Source of the DNA: Cydia pomonella
Taxonomy: Eukaryota > Arthropoda > Insecta > Lepidoptera > Tortricidae
Length of the DNA stretch: 64,000 nt
Direction of reading: 5' to 3'
Assembly (NCBI RefSeq): GCF_033807575.1
Contig: NC_084710.1
Location: 17,402,357 to 17,466,356 of the forward strand
Shown here piece by piece: positions 11,878-23,566 of this stretch. The translations under genes and the position numbers were made by a program. The notes under the pieces were generated by a model, which was not told the DNA's origin, searched no databases, and saw nothing but the letters and a program-made list of their open reading frames with translations. Position 1 is the stretch's first letter, and each line of letters begins with the position of its first letter.

Positions 11878-12097
11878 AAATAAATATTATAGGACATTAT
11901 TACATAAATTGACTAAGTCCCACAGTAAGCTCAATAAGGCTTGTGTTGAGGGTACTTAGACAACAATATGTATAATATATAAATATTTATAATATCCATG
12001 CTCATCACACGAATAAATGCGATTACCAGGATTTGAACCCGGGACCATCATCGGCTTCGTAGGCAAGGTCACTACCCACTAGGCCAAACCGGTCGTC
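11878..12097 (-). repeat. tRNA-derived SINE, family 1, internally deleted
   Basis: In the minus direction the head GACCGGTTTGGCCTAGTGGG holds the A box, and a block like GGTTCAAATCC is the B box. The body follows, then the AATATTTATTTATT-type tail. The copy lacks about 50 bases of the middle that are present in the copies at 14972 and 42960, and its head carries an extra ATC. Confidence 0.75.
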
Positions 12098-12394
12098 AAA
12101 AGGGTTCCATATAAAACTCCAAAACATAAAATATCTGTAATAAGTACACAACCGGTGATAAGTGCTTAGACTTATAGGTGCTTTTAGCCTAGTTATTAAA
12201 TTCATAAATAAATAAATAAATCTGATGATACCTTATAGAAAAAAACTACACTTTTAGTCCGTCCTAATGTAAAATATTTACAATTTTTACATTTAACTAG
12301 TTGTAAATTGGATCATTTATAGTAAGATACACACAACAACATTTGGGGAGACATCAAATGTAGCCCTATAGTTTCCTATAGTTATTGTAGGAAT

Positions 12395-13070
12395 AGTACA
12401 TTACTATAGAGGACGGGAAACGAAGGGTTGCAGGCCAAGTAGATATAGACGGCCGAGCGTAGCGAGGTCGGGTAGGGATACGCGGCCGGCAACCCCGTTT
12501 CTCGTCGAGATTTGTATAGTGCTTTTCTCAAACTTGCAATGAAATAATTAAAAAAATTAGGATGATGATGATGACTGATGATGATGATTATTATTATTAC
12601 TTTCGGGTTATCAAAAGGGGAACGAAAATTTGATTATTTTTACGCTACGATGCACGGTTTAGGAGATACAGCCCTATAAAAATTTCTGCATGACTGAAAA
12701 AAAAAAAACTTTATGGAGCTGTATCTCCTAAGCCGTGCGTCGTAGCGCATAAATAATGAAATTTTTGTTCCCCTTTGAGTCCCTGAAATGATATTTAACA
12801 AACACTAAAAAGAAAAAAAAAAGAAAAAAAGACAAAAAAAAAACATAATGGCAGAATTTTGCTTATAGGTTTTTTATGGTTGAATACCAAGACGTGCCAT
12901 AATTTGACGTTTAAAAACAAAAGAAGGTTGCCTTACAGGCCTAGGTGTGTAAGGCTGTATGAAATTCCTTTATCATCTTCACTCATCGCACCTGATATGT
13001 TCCGGACCTAATTTGAAGTAAGTCATGTCAACATTTCATTACAAGTTTGAGAAAAGTAACGATATAGAAA
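12395..13070. repeat. Foldback element with GC-rich stem, containing a second MITE
   Basis: Positions 12412-12505 fold on themselves (GGGAAACGAAGGGTTGC with GGCAACCCCGTTTCTCG). TTTTCTCAAACTTGCAATGA at 12523-12542 is mirrored by TCATTACAAGTTTGAGAAAA near 13035-13055, so the whole block may be one element. The separate inverted repeat 12608-12780 lies inside. The outer boundary is uncertain. Confidence 0.5.
12608..12780. mobile_element. Inverted-repeat MITE
   Basis: The left arm AAAAGGGGAACGAAAATTTG with ACGGTTTAGGAGATACAGC is mirrored by GCTGTATCTCCTAAGCCGT and AAATTTTTGTTCCCCTTT. The arms are about 65 bases with roughly ten mismatches. An A-rich loop separates them. Confidence 0.7.
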
Positions 13071-13313
13071 TGTTGGCGAATCAGAACAGTGGACCATGTG
13101 ACAATAATGACAAGTTAAGACGGTGACGAAATAGGATTGTGGACGAAGCGGTCCTGAGCCCAACATTTGTGTGTATCTACACCACATTATGTGCAGACGC
13201 ACTTAAGAAAATTATATAATTTTATGCGGAAACGGATAGAAGTATAGGTTTAAAGGTTAAGTTACGCTTCACCCTATTTGTATGTGGGTGTGAAGTGTTC
13301 GGGTAAATAGTAA

Positions 13314-13450
13314 TATAGTCTGGCAAACCAATATGTCGTAGAAAAGGGCGTAAAATTAGAAGATAATCTTAGGCGCGAAGGTTTGATCTCTCACAAAGTA
13401 TTTGAATTTCGCACCTTTTCCTACTGACAAATTAGTTTGCCAAAGTATAT
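13314..13450. mobile_element. MITE with AGTCTGGCAAAC termini
   Basis: TAGTCTGGCAAACCAATATG at the left is mirrored by AAATTAGTTTGCCAAAGTA at the right. AGAAAAGGGCG / CGCACCTTTTCC continues the repeat. It resembles a TA-inserting lepidopteran MITE family. Confidence 0.65.
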
Positions 13451-14154
13451 TATATTGAAATTGTTGATATGTATATTTGTAATTTTTCCATATTTGTAAT
13501 GTAATTTAGTTTGCAAACTCAATATTTCCATAGCTAAGAAGTTTGATTAAGAGTTTCGACTTATACCTAATTTAATTACCATGACTAGATTAAGCGTAGC
13601 GTAGTCTGAGTAGTACAACATCTAAAATCAATCTACTATTTAGAAACATTTTATTAGCAAGTAATAACAAACACAAAATTAGAATTAATGACTCCAGAGG
13701 CGAACTAATTGCTTTAAGGGATTTCTCATTTACTCCAATAAAGGCGTAATAGAGAGACAGAGACAGTTGAGAATTTACGCACTTCGATTTTCGCGGTTAT
13801 AGCCCTGCCCTGATTTTGGGTACCTAGTATTTAAAAAGTCCTATCTATTCTATTATTCCTTTTATAGGCGGGTCTAGCCAACCATTGAATGTTCAGTTTA
13901 TCAGAATAATTTTTACTCGGTTTTTTAAATAAATATGCATGAGACCTTTCAGTCTATGTTTGTCCTAACTCCCGTGCTATTTTATTTGAGCTCTCATTAG
14001 TTCTGCAAAAATAGAACATATCATCGTGTTGGATCTCTTCTTATAGACTCTTATTACGATAAAAGAAGTAGACAATTTTCTTAGACTTTAATCTTAAACT
14101 AGACGAGTAAGGTCACTTTGGACCGGCCGTATCGTATTTATTTTATTTACTCTC

Positions 14155-14330
14155 TTATATCAACATAACTAGCGACTCGCCCCGGCTTCACACAGATAAA
14201 TCTTAACAAAGTAATAGAGTGCTATTGATAGGTGAAAACCGCATGAAAATCCGTTCAGTCGTTTCTCGCGAACATACAGACACAGACAGATAGACGCGAT
14301 GGAGGACTTTGTTTTATAAGGTGTAGTGAT
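14155..14330 (+). repeat. Interspersed repeat with CAGACAGA tail
   Basis: The block AACCGCATGAAAATCCGTTC, followed by ACAGACACAGACAGA and GGACTTTGTTTTATAAGGTG, is the conserved core of a very abundant insect repeat that I recognise but cannot assign to a class. It is non-coding. Confidence 0.5.
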
Positions 14331-14481
14331 AGTGACTATCGATATCGTTACGCTAGAACTATACTTATAGATAGGTGCATGTTATGAGTCGTGTGAAGAA
14401 AAAAATGATTATATTCATCTGAAATAAAAATACGACCATTTTTCTTCTATGTATATAAGTATCCATGTGGCAGTTGAAATA

Positions 14482-14968
14482 CATACCTACATACATACAT
14501 ATAATCACGCCTATTTCCCGGAGGGGTTGGCAGAGACCACGGATTTCCACTTGCTACGATCCTGACATACCTCTTTCGCTTCCTTAACTTTCATGACATT
14601 CCTCATACACGCTCGTCGGTTTAGGGTGCTCTTGACCTGGCCTTTCTTCAGGATTTCCCCGATTTGACCAGAGAAAGTCCGCTGAGGTCTACCCCTTCCA
14701 GCTCCCTCTTCTACTTCTCCCTTATACACTCTCCTTGTTAACCTTCTTTCACTCATTCTTTCCACGTGTCCAAACCATCTCAACATACCTTTCTCAATTT
14801 TTGTCACTACGTTCTGTCACACTCACACTGTTCCTAATTCTATCTTGTAATTTTAAACCCCACACACTTCTCAACGCTCTCATTTCTACTGCATTCACTT
14901 GACTCTGATGTTTCTTCTGCCATACAACTTTCGCTACCATACATAAGTGTAGATACCAAAGATTTTTA
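14482..14968 (-). pseudogene. Second copy of the 10-kb LINE 3' end
   Basis: The minus-strand frame 14807-14511 encodes the same C-terminal region as the copy at 10062 (KIEKGMLRWFGHVERM, AGRGRPQRTFSGQI, KVKEAKEVCQDRSKWKSV). A frameshift near 14810 separates it from the upstream MYGSES part at about 14930. The TATG tail lies at 14482-14502. The 5' end at about 14968 abuts the tail of the SINE at 14972, so the two insertions touch. Confidence 0.8.
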
Positions 14969-14971
14969 CTA

Positions 14972-15243
14972 ATAAATAAATAAATAAATAAATATTATAC
15001 GACATTATTACACAAATTGACTAAGTCCCACAGTAAGCTCTATAAGGCTTGTGTTGAGGGTACTTAGACAACGATATATATAATATATAAATATTTATAA
15101 ATACGTAAATACATAGAACACCCAGGACTCAGGAACAAATATCCATGCTCATCACACGAATACATGCCCTTACCAGGATTTGAACCCGGGACCATCGGCT
15201 TCGCAGGCAGGGTGACTACCCACTAGGCCAAACTGGTCGTCAA
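14972..15243 (-). repeat. tRNA-derived SINE, family 1, near full length
   Basis: In the minus direction the copy has a tRNA-like head (GGCCTAGTGGG A box, GGTTCAAATCC B box). Then come TTATTCGTGTGATGAGCATG-like body text, a TATA-rich segment, CAAGCCTTATAGAGCTTACTG, and a tail of AAAT repeats. It is colinear with 42960-43222. Confidence 0.8.
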
Positions 15244-15535
15244 AAAAAAAAAAAGCTATAGGTACAGATTCCTTATCATTCATATATATATGTGTTGAAA
15301 GCTTATTTAATACTGAATTACTTACAATTACGTAATTTGCTATTTCAGTTTTGTATCCTTCTATTAATGGATTTTTTTTATAAAAAACATGCAAATAATA
15401 CGCTACTCGTTCCAGGTGATTTTGATCCATATTTATTTATATTTATTTATTACATGATTGAATTTTACATAAAACAAAAGCTTTATCTTTAATCTTTCTT
15501 AACATATATAATTCATGTGTATTGAACCGTCAAAA

Positions 15536-15594
15536 TTGCAACTGTACATGTTTTTACCAATGAGTAGGATTGGTATAAACATGTACTGTTGCAA
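15536..15594. repeat. Perfect-arm hairpin
   Basis: TTGCAACTGTACATGTTTTT at 15536 pairs with the block ending AAACATGTACTGTTGCAA at 15594 over about 26 bases with two irregularities and a 7-base loop. Flanking TTGAACCGTC / GTTGAACGGC suggests a larger decayed MITE. Confidence 0.55.
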
Positions 15595-15609
15595 TGTAAG
15601 CATGTAAAG

Positions 15610-16716
15610 TTGAACGGCAGTCAAAAATAAATGTGTTACTTAAAAGTAGGTACCCAGAGTTTGAAGGGTACTTACAAACTTGTCGGAGAACTAAATTGTG
15701 GTGATAAAATAACGTTCTAATAAAGAAGGTATATATTAATAAACAACTGTACCTATTTCATTAATATAACACTGGTTTTTACTCCCTTTTCAAAGTATAA
15801 TTTTTCACAATCCAGCCGCGTATTCGCGTGATTCGCGTCTAACGACAGTACCAAAGTAAACAAGTAGTAAATAAATTAGCGATCTAAATTTTATAACTAA
15901 TTATATTACGTGTTGATCAGTATAAAACAAGCTTTCAAACCATGGCTAACTTTTTATATTAAACGATTTGTATTACATTTCATCAGTGAAAACCTTTGTG
16001 ACAGAACTTATGACTCCACTTCAAATACAAACTCTCCAAAGTTATTTCCGAGAAACAAAAATAGCAAAAAAAAATTACAAACAAAATATTAATGTAAACA
16101 AAGAAATCCAAAGATTCAACAAACTTAGGAATCTTTTGAGCACATTATGAATGTATTCAGAAAAATATGTAAGAACTTAGTCAAACGCTTTTGTTAAAGT
16201 TTGTTTATTTATATTTCGGGCAATAGGTAAATATGTTAATGTTTAACTTTCATTTAAAAAGCATGAATGAATCTGAATAATATTACCTACTTAATGTATG
16301 ACGTATGTATGTGCGACGGGCCACCCACGGATTTCAAAGACCTTACTAGACGATGTTGACTACCTACTTAAGGGTATTCAACCGGGTTATAAGGGTGTTA
16401 TATCCTCAGAAATATAATATATCATCATTGTTTACGCATCGATATTTTTTACACAACGTTGCTTATCCAATAGACAATCCTATAGTTGAGACTACATTTT
16501 CCAAAATTGATTTTGCCGTATGTATGTAACATTGTTTCCACTACTCTAGCTGAACGTATCCTTACAATCAGCTAAGACCGGCGGGTGACGTTGATGTATG
16601 GGGTTGGGGAATTGTTTTAAAGCCACTGCACAAATTAATTATACCACTGTGACCACTTCTGTTGCTGTAGAAACATTATAACATTTACAACACTCTAATG
16701 TAAGAAAAGGAATATT
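15610..16716. other. Unassigned AT-rich stretch
   Basis: The small open frames at 15910-16150 overlap in two frames and show no domain. Nothing else is recognised. Confidence 0.5.
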
Positions 16717-16836
16717 CGTCTGAAAATATCGATACGAATAAAGTGCCAAAAATATGTATACACGACCTTATTGCCCATATATTAAGGTAGTGTATACATA
16801 TTTTTGGGACATTTTTCGTATCGATATTTTCAGACG
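16717..16836. mobile_element. Palindromic MITE with CGTCTGAAAATATCG arms
   Basis: CGTCTGAAAATATCGATACG at the left end is mirrored exactly by CGTATCGATATTTTCAGACG at the right end, and the inner CCAAAAATATGTATACAC block is mirrored too. The arms are about 50-55 bases. Confidence 0.8.
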
Positions 16837-17299
16837 TGACTGTACAATACATTCTTAATAAAGTCATGGTTTAAGGGCGAACTAAGAACTAACCTATACA
16901 CTTTAATTTTTGAAATAAATTCGCTTGTAGGGGAAAATGGTTGAATTGCGAACATTTAAGGTCATTATTTAATCAATCCAAAAGTATGATTAGTGACACA
17001 TATCTTTTTATCTTATACTTTGGTTATTAGTATCTGAAACTATCATCAGTAATTATTAGTAACTAATCAACAAGTATAATAACAAGTATAAGTATTATAA
17101 AAAAAAAAAATACAAAACCCTTTCTGGCCGCAATTGCCCATGGGATAAATACGGACTACATCGTTGGTCTGGGATATAAACATTCGACTTTGCCCCTTAG
17201 CAGTTTATACGTTCAGACGTACTCTCAGAGTAAACAACAATTGAAGCGAATTGAAGCGAATATAATTCTAATATCCAATTAAGAATACTTTCTGGGATG

Positions 17300-18417
17300 A
17301 TACTCATATAGAGTGTATAACTCGAGGTACAGAGCAGACTTGAGGAGTGGCGGCGAAAACTGGAGAATGTTGGCCTGAAGATCAGCAGATCTAAAACTGA
17401 ACATATGTTCTGCGATTTCGGCGGTCTCTCCGGTTTCGCTGCCATAGACCTCGATGGCGTTACATTGCCGGTCTGCTCCGATTTCAAGTACCTCGGTTCG
17501 CTCGTGCAGTCCGATGGCGATATTGACCGTGACGTGAAAAACCGGATTAGCACAGGATGGATAAAATGGCGACAGGTCACGGGAACAATTTGTGACGTCC
17601 GGATGCCCCTCCGACTGAAAGTTACCGACAGAAAATTTATAAAACCATTATAAGACCTGTCGTCATGTATGGATTAGAGTGTTGGGCCCTAAAAGTGACG
17701 GATGAAAAGAGATTGCATGTAGCGGAAATGAGAATGTTAAGATGGATGTGTGGTATTACAAGAATGGATAGGATAAGGAATGAGTATATAAGACGAAGTC
17801 TGAAAGTTGCACCCATAATAGAAAAAGTAAGAGCGAATCGCCTAGCGTGGTATGGGCATGTCATGCGGAGGGATGAAAGTCATGTGACGAGAAAGGTATT
17901 ACGAATGAATGTGGAGGGATGGAACGGCAGAGGAAAACCTAGGAAACGGTGGATGGATTGTGTGAGAGATGACATGAAACGAACGCGAGTGAACGATGAG
18001 ATGACGGGTGACAGAAAGATATGGAAGGAAAAGACATGCTACGCCGACCCCAAATGAATGGGATAAGGGCAAGCGAATGATGACTCGTAATAATTTCAAA
18101 TCTCTAAAGATCCCTCGAGCGAAGTTTACAGGTACACGTAGTTCAAAATATATGAAAATAACATGAAATCTCGCGAAAATATCTGACGTCACCTAGCTTG
18201 AAGTAGGTTCATCGCCCCCCCTCACTATATACATCTGAGCATCACATGTACCAAGGACATTTCCCTCGAGGCGGTCACGGGTGTTAAGAACGCCGTATCG
18301 CCCATAACACGAACGTCCGCAACTATCCGCTGTTCGGAATTATCCCTCTCTCCCCTAATGCTACAAACCAGGCCGTACTTGAAGTTATATATTTCGGTTG
18401 CTAAATGAACTGCCCAA

Positions 18418-18453
<36 letters not shown>
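17300..18453 (+). pseudogene. RTE-type LINE, 3' half of ORF2 with frameshift
   Basis: Positions 17347-17653 encode LKISRSKTEHM, then FKYLGSLVQSDGDID and WIKWRQVTGTICDVRMP. This is the palm and thumb end of an RTE reverse transcriptase. A one-base frameshift near 17625 passes the reading to 17665-18057 (MYGLECWALKV, MRMLRWMCGITRMDRIRN, LAWYGHVMRRDE, RGKPRKRWMDCV). The catalytic YADD block is not present, so the copy is 5'-truncated. It ends in an ATG microsatellite at 18418-18452, as RTE elements do. About 300 bases between the stop and the tail are unusually long for this 3' end and unassigned. Confidence 0.85.
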
Positions 18454-18808
18454 TGCTCTGTAATCCTTAATTAGGGATGGCTCGTGCAAGATTTCTGGAA
18501 CTGGGCAAATGGCAATGAATTATGAGGATGAATTATTCCTCTAGCCATCTTATCCTGATTTGGCGAATGGATTACTGAAATTAATCCTTGCCTTCATAAT
18601 TACGGTAACGAATAAGAATTAATAACGGTCTGCGGCTTCTCTTCCGTAAATTGTATAGTATACGAACAGTGTGCATATAGTAGGTAACTGTGTGTGTAAT
18701 GTTGTCTATACACCAAATATATTTACGAATCTTTCTTACCTACATTTTGCTTCACATTAATTAGATACGATAAGAAGAATGTATTAGCACAAAAAAGAAC
18801 ATTCTATG

Positions 18809-18900
18809 TACAGTCGAGTTTATAAATATGTGTACTTTTCTTCACGTTAGCCCATTGCAATAAGGTGAAAAATATTTACATATTTATGAACTCGACTGTA
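18809..18900. mobile_element. TA-bounded MITE with CAGTCGAGTT termini
   Basis: TACAGTCGAGTTTATAAATA at 18809 is mirrored by TATTTATGAACTCGACTGTA ending at 18900. TA at both ends fits a Tc1/mariner-type insertion. Confidence 0.8.
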
Positions 18901-18906
18901 TATTGT

Positions 18907-18965
18907 GCTAGAGTCAGACCAAGACAAGTCTGCAGCGATTTTGATAGGACACGCAGTGCCAGTGT
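18907..18965 (+). repeat. Fragment of the GATTTTGATAGCCC repeat
   Basis: AGAGTCAGACCAAGACAAGT followed by GCAGCGATTTTGATAG matches, in the opposite orientation, the right end of the element at 45846-46000. Confidence 0.55.
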
Positions 18966-18999
18966 TATTAAATAAAAAAATCTAAAATAAAAAAAATCT

Positions 19000-19202
19000 A
19001 AAATGAAATAAGTAAATATCATAGGACATTATTACACAAATTAAAGCTTGTGTTGTGGGTACTTAGGCAACAATATATATATACATATATAAATACTTAA
19101 ATATATTGCAAACACCCAAGACTCAAAACAAATACCCGTGCCCATCACACAAATAAATGCCCCTACCAGGATTTGAAACCGGGATCGGCTTCATAGGCAC
19201 AT
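19000..19202 (-). repeat. tRNA-derived SINE, family 1, diverged
   Basis: It matches the other family 1 copies (GGATTTGAAACCGGGATCGG in the plus reading, ACATTATTACACAAATTAAA in the tail). The AGTCCCACAGTAAGC segment of the tail is deleted and the A box is damaged. Confidence 0.7.
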
Positions 19203-19879
19203 TAGGGGTTCTATCAATAGGTTCTTGAAAATCATGAATTACTCTATAAACTTGTAACTAAAATAATAACGAAGATCTTCTTCAATATATAAACGTGATC
19301 AAAACAATTGGTGTGTTGTTGAAAAACTTTTATACTCACATGTATTTGTATTCAATACACTTTATTTACTCGTGGTGCACTTTTCTAAAAGTATTGAAGA
19401 AATTGAAGTGAATAAAAACTTTTTGTTCCATCTTCTCGAGCGGAAAATACGGAGTGCGTTTACTTTAAGCAATTTTTCCTTAGAAGGGAAGACTGTGCAA
19501 ATGAATTATAGCTCGGTACTTTAACATATTATATGAGCTATGGGTCGGTAACTTTTTGATAATAAGAGCTGAGGGCCTACTGCGAACACCGAAGTTCGAA
19601 AGTTGCGGGCATATTTCTCTTTTACTGCAATTAGGGTGTAATTAAAGTGATAGAGGAATGTGCCCGCAATTTTCAAACTTAAGAGTTCGTGGTAGGCTCT
19701 CTGGTCCTAGGAACGGAACGGACAAATGTTTTGGTGTACAGTTGTAAATTGGGAGATTGGAAGAGCCTTTGCTCATACTTTGAAAGAATACCAAGAAGTT
19801 TGCCGACCCTTAATTTAAAAATACTGACTATAAGGGGCTGTATAGTTCCTAACTAAAATTAATTTCATTTCATATACCC
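19203..19879. other. Unassigned stretch
   Basis: Weak inverted similarity exists between GAACACCGAAGTTCGAAAG at 19586 and CTTTCAAAGTATGAGC-like text further on, but it is not enough to call an element. No gene seen. Confidence 0.4.
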
Positions 19880-20184
19880 CACTAAAGCGCCACTTCCCGA
19901 TATCGAGTCCGAAATCAGTCCTGATTTCGGGCCTGAGAAGCGTTTTCGTTTCACGGAATATCAGCACATCGTAAATAATATTTGAAATGTAAAAAATACT
20001 TGTCTTTAATTGCCAAAAATGTTCAATGTTTGATATTTTTGCTTATGAAACATTTTTTTACATTTCAAATATTGTAGACGATAAGCTGATATTTCGCAAA
20101 ACGAAAAAATACTCTTTCTCGGGCCCAAAATCGGGTCTGATATCAGGCATGATAAAGTGTGGATGTAATTGGCACTTTAGCGCT
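19880..20184. mobile_element. Large inverted-repeat MITE
   Basis: The left arm (ACTAAAGCGCCACTT, CGAAATCAGTCCTGATTTCG, ATTTGAAATGTAAAAAA) is mirrored by the right arm (TTTTTTACATTTCAAAT, GGCACTTTAGCGC) over about 120 bases at moderate identity. Each arm has its own inner palindrome around the GATTTCGG block. The open frame at 20026-20226 is only the right arm. Confidence 0.7.
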
Positions 20185-20314
20185 TACCGAATTGTCGCCG
20201 AGTTTGCGGCTTCGCAGACACGTTAACTATGGAGGTAGCAGGTATCAGTCCTACTAGGGTCCTAGCCAAGATTGCATTGTTAATAGAACACGCGAGGACT
20301 TAAACAATGTGAGG

Positions 20315-21080
20315 AAATATCAGTTAATCACGTGTCTTTTCGTAGAAGTTGTCATCGCGATACTTTTTTCCATTCTTTTCGCGTTTCTCGATGCTCGATT
20401 GTCATCGAGTCTAGTCTTTTTTTTTGTTAGGGGGAAAATGCATTCCGCATACCACCCGGGTGCGGGGGGTGACCCGAGTGGTTATGTGGGACTCCCGTCT
20501 AGGCTAATGAGGCCCACGGTATACCCACTAAAAACCCCCCCATATGCCACCTCACCGCCGTATTGGTGGGGTTACGGGAACGCTTGCGTACTCATCCGCG
20601 ACCCCACCGGCGGCAGCCGCCCCCGAGCGGCTCCTACGCAAATGCCATAGGCGCGCCAGATGTTTCGACGCGCCTTCCTCCTCGGCCTCCGTTCTGCAGT
20701 GTAGCGGACCTCCCCGAGCCCGCCACAAGGAAGCCACGGGTGCCAGGAAATTCCCCGGCGCCCGGCGACAGTTCAGGTCTATGGTTCTGCCGCAAAACCA
20801 CAACTCGGCTGTAGAGGACAGGGAGAACGGCACATCGTAACACCGACACTCCTCTTCCTCTGTAGCCCCACCAACGCCGCTACAGCGGAACGGCCCCGCC
20901 AAGTTCGCAGGGGATAGGGAGAGTGGCGCATCGTGATACCATCACGCCTCTTTCCCTGCGATCCCACCTCGGCCGCCGAAGATAGGGAGAACGGCTCACC
21001 GCAATACCGATACTCCTCTTCTTCGACGGTCCACCTCCAGCGCGTCACAAGCAGGCTTGTGACGCGCTTAATAATTCTAG
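20315..21080 (+). repeat. GC-rich leader-like block with serial hairpins (probable LINE 5' region)
   Basis: GC content rises sharply from about 20440. Several overlapping open frames exist, all rich in Pro, Ala and Arg, but none has a clear domain. At 20808-21035 three diverged copies of a module of about 85 bases follow each other. Each has a GATAGGGAGA-like or GACAGGGAGA core and CGATACTCCTCTT-like text, and each closes into a hairpin. A fourth hairpin (GCGCGTCACAAGC / GCTTGTGACGCGC) lies at 21045-21069. I associate this text with the 5' untranslated region of lepidopteran non-LTR elements, from memory only. Confidence 0.5.
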
Positions 21081-22855
21081 TTTGAAATGTGAAGCCGTGA
21101 ACCCCCCCCCCTCCCCCCATCACCTTCAAATATCTCAACCTTTAAGATACGTAATAGTCACTCGCACGTTTTAACAACGTCTAAAATAACTTTACGTCGT
21201 AGCTTTATCACAAATGATAAATATCATCTCTGTCGTCATATGTGTGGAAAAATATAATTGGATGATCTTGGCTCGCATTTTATAGGGAAAACGACGTAAT
21301 CACAGTAAGTACAGTCTCGCATTTTTACCCGACTACGAGAATTATAATTTTTACTTTTAACATTTTAACATTCTATATACATTCTGTGTGTGTGTGTGTT
21401 ATTGTGGGATTAAGTCAATTTGTGTTCTAATATTTATTTATTTATACATTATACATATGTACTCGTATGTATATGTACGAATATGTATGTTGGTTTGTTT
21501 GTACCTCATTTTATACCGTAGCGTCATAACCTCATAACTAGGTACATACCAAAGATAAATAACTGCGTATAAGACGAAAAAGTCTAAGAAACAAACGTGT
21601 CGCGAAAAATAAATATACAATATTTATACTCGAATAGATGGCGATATACCTTTGGCCTATACTCGAGTAGATGGCGACACCGTGTGATATTTAACACATA
21701 TCAGTGAAAAAACCACTACTACTACTAGAATAATAAACTATCTTTATCGTTATCTTATCTTTAAACATGGCTTAAAAACCATATGTCATTCTAATATATT
21801 TTCTTGTCGTGTGTCGGAAGATGGCGGTAAGTTTAGATGACTACAAAATTTACTTTGACAATACGCCTCTTTACAAAATTCTTTTTGCCACATTATTTTC
21901 TTTTGTGCAATATGAATATATTGAAAAAAGTTTTTCCACTTGTTTTTGCTGACTAAATAAATCCTACTTTTGACTTGAAAAATATCTTTTTTCATTAAAA
22001 AAAACCATGGATCAAGCATGGGTATGGTCTCATTCGATTCAGCGAAAAAACTACACGAAAATGACACCTCACTCTCCTAGTTTGTAAAATCTGCATTTTT
22101 TTAAATGAACCCCCTGCCCATACATCCCAGAAAGGGACCTCTAAAATTTGCTAGAACTCGGCAGATCCTCATTTCTAGTGCCAAGATAAAGATAAAAATA
22201 ATACATATTTGCCACCAAAATATTTTACTTTCCTGTATTACATATTAAGCCAGCGTCTTTGGTGAGTGACGTGTCAATAATTTGTTTTTATTACGCAGCT
22301 TAAATATCAAATTTCATGCACATGGAGGCAAAACTTCTGACTTTTAAATAGGAGAAGGTTCTCGACATCAAAATGTATGGTTGGGTTAAAGTTTTTCAAA
22401 ACTTTTTTCAACACACTTGCTCTAAACGACGTTTTTATTCCACCAATTTTTGGCTCATAATCCTAGATATTAAACTTGTTTGTACAATTCACGTAATATA
22501 AGAAGACGTACAAAATGCTAGTTTATTTCAAAAATATATCTCTCTTTTTGTATCTTGGAACATGCAGAACTTCAAATCGCATTAAGTAAAAATATAGACC
22601 GAAAAATTCACTTCAAAACCGGGCGAACGGACAATCATAACCACACCCAATTTCGTGTAAGAAGCCGGACATTGCACTCAGAAAACAGGGCTTATATCGA
22701 ATGACAAAGTGATGTGATTCCATAATGATCCCGTGTAGTGCATCTGATAAAAATTTGACACGCGCTCGGTCATTGGCTTTCAGATTTCAGGTGACGTTCA
22801 GATGTCAGCTGCAGCTGTATTACTGTAGCGGCGTCGTTGTTGCCGCCGCTTATCT
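21081..22855. other. Unassigned AT-rich stretch with short microsatellites
   Basis: A (GT)n run lies at about 21386-21399. An imperfect pair of ACTCGAATAGATGGCGATA / ACTCGAGTAGATGGCGACA lies at 21629 and 21661. I see no gene or defined element. Confidence 0.45.
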
Positions 22856-22909
22856 ATCAATTTCCTTGATAAAATTAGTGACGTCACTCAGTTTATCAAG
22901 GATATTGAT
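22856..22909. repeat. Hairpin enclosing TGACGTCA
   Basis: ATCAATTTCCTTGATAAA pairs with TTTATCAAGGATATTGAT, and the loop contains GTGACGTCAC, a full cAMP-response-type octamer that is itself palindromic. It is probably the inner part of a decayed MITE, with no gene nearby to regulate. Confidence 0.5.
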
Positions 22910-23014
22910 TTATTGTTTCAATTGTTTGAAATATTCTGCCAGACGTGTCAACGTCATATCATAAAAAAATTAAAACCCTATCAAATTGTTAAATCAGAAT
23001 CGGCGTTCAAAGCT

Positions 23015-23268
23015 TTAGAGTTAGAGCCACCCAACACGCTAAGACGCTAGTCTATTGAGCGTCGCGCCGGCGTGTCGCTACGCAGTTGCATCAACGTTGC
23101 GTCAAGCAGCAGCCATAGAGTTGACAAGACGCCAACGCTCAAAAGACGCTAGTGTGGAGTAGCCCATACGAGCACATTAGGTATGAGTGTAAGGGCCACC
23201 CAGCAACGTTTCCATAGTGCTGACTAAACGCCCACGCTCAAAAGACACTAGGGTGTGGTGGCCCTAAA
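23015..23268. mobile_element. Two adjacent MITEs with GGGCCACCCA / AAAAGACGCTAG ends
   Basis: The first element runs from AGAGCCACCCAACACGCTAA to AAAAGACGCTAGTGTGGAGT (about 23021-23163). The second runs from GGGCCACCCAGCAACG to AAAAGACACTAGGGTGTGG and GGCCCT (about 23191-23267). Both have inverted ends of the same family, and the second is a short internally deleted form. Confidence 0.6.
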
Positions 23269-23289
23269 TCGCAAGTCATCCGCTTATGA

Positions 23290-23558
23290 CAGGGGTCTCC
23301 TAACTTTTTTTATCTGAGGGCCATATTGCACCTCAGAAAATTTCGCGCGGGCCACCATCGGTTTTTGCGCCGGGGGGTCTAGTTGTTGCTGTTAGGAACA
23401 GTCCCACTCTGAATGAATGCTGAACCCCCAAAGCCTGGGATTTGTTTGGCAACCTCCCGCGGACCAGACCGTGGGCTGTCGCGTTGGGTGTCCGCGGGCC
23501 GGATTGGAACGCCTCTCGGGCCGGATTTGGCCCGCGGGCCGGGGTTTGGAGACCCCTG
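23290..23558. mobile_element. hAT-type MITE with exact 8-bp target duplication
   Basis: CAGGGGTCTCCTAACTTTTT at 23290 is mirrored by GGGGTTTGGAGACCCCTG ending at 23558. GCTTATGA occurs directly before (23282-23289) and directly after (23559-23566). Terminal CAGGG and an 8-bp duplication are the hallmarks of hAT transposons. No transposase frame is present, so it is non-autonomous. The interior is GC-rich (GGCCCGCGGGCCGG). Confidence 0.92.
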
Positions 23559-23566
23559 GCTTATGA

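Noticed and set aside
20309..21138. Several overlapping frames of 70-119 codons on both strands
   Set aside because: They arise from high GC content and lack of stops; hairpin modules, not protein, explain the conservation.
22880..22889. GTGACGTCAC as a functional CRE site (also at 2062)
   Set aside because: Both lie in the loops of palindromic repeats, with no gene nearby.
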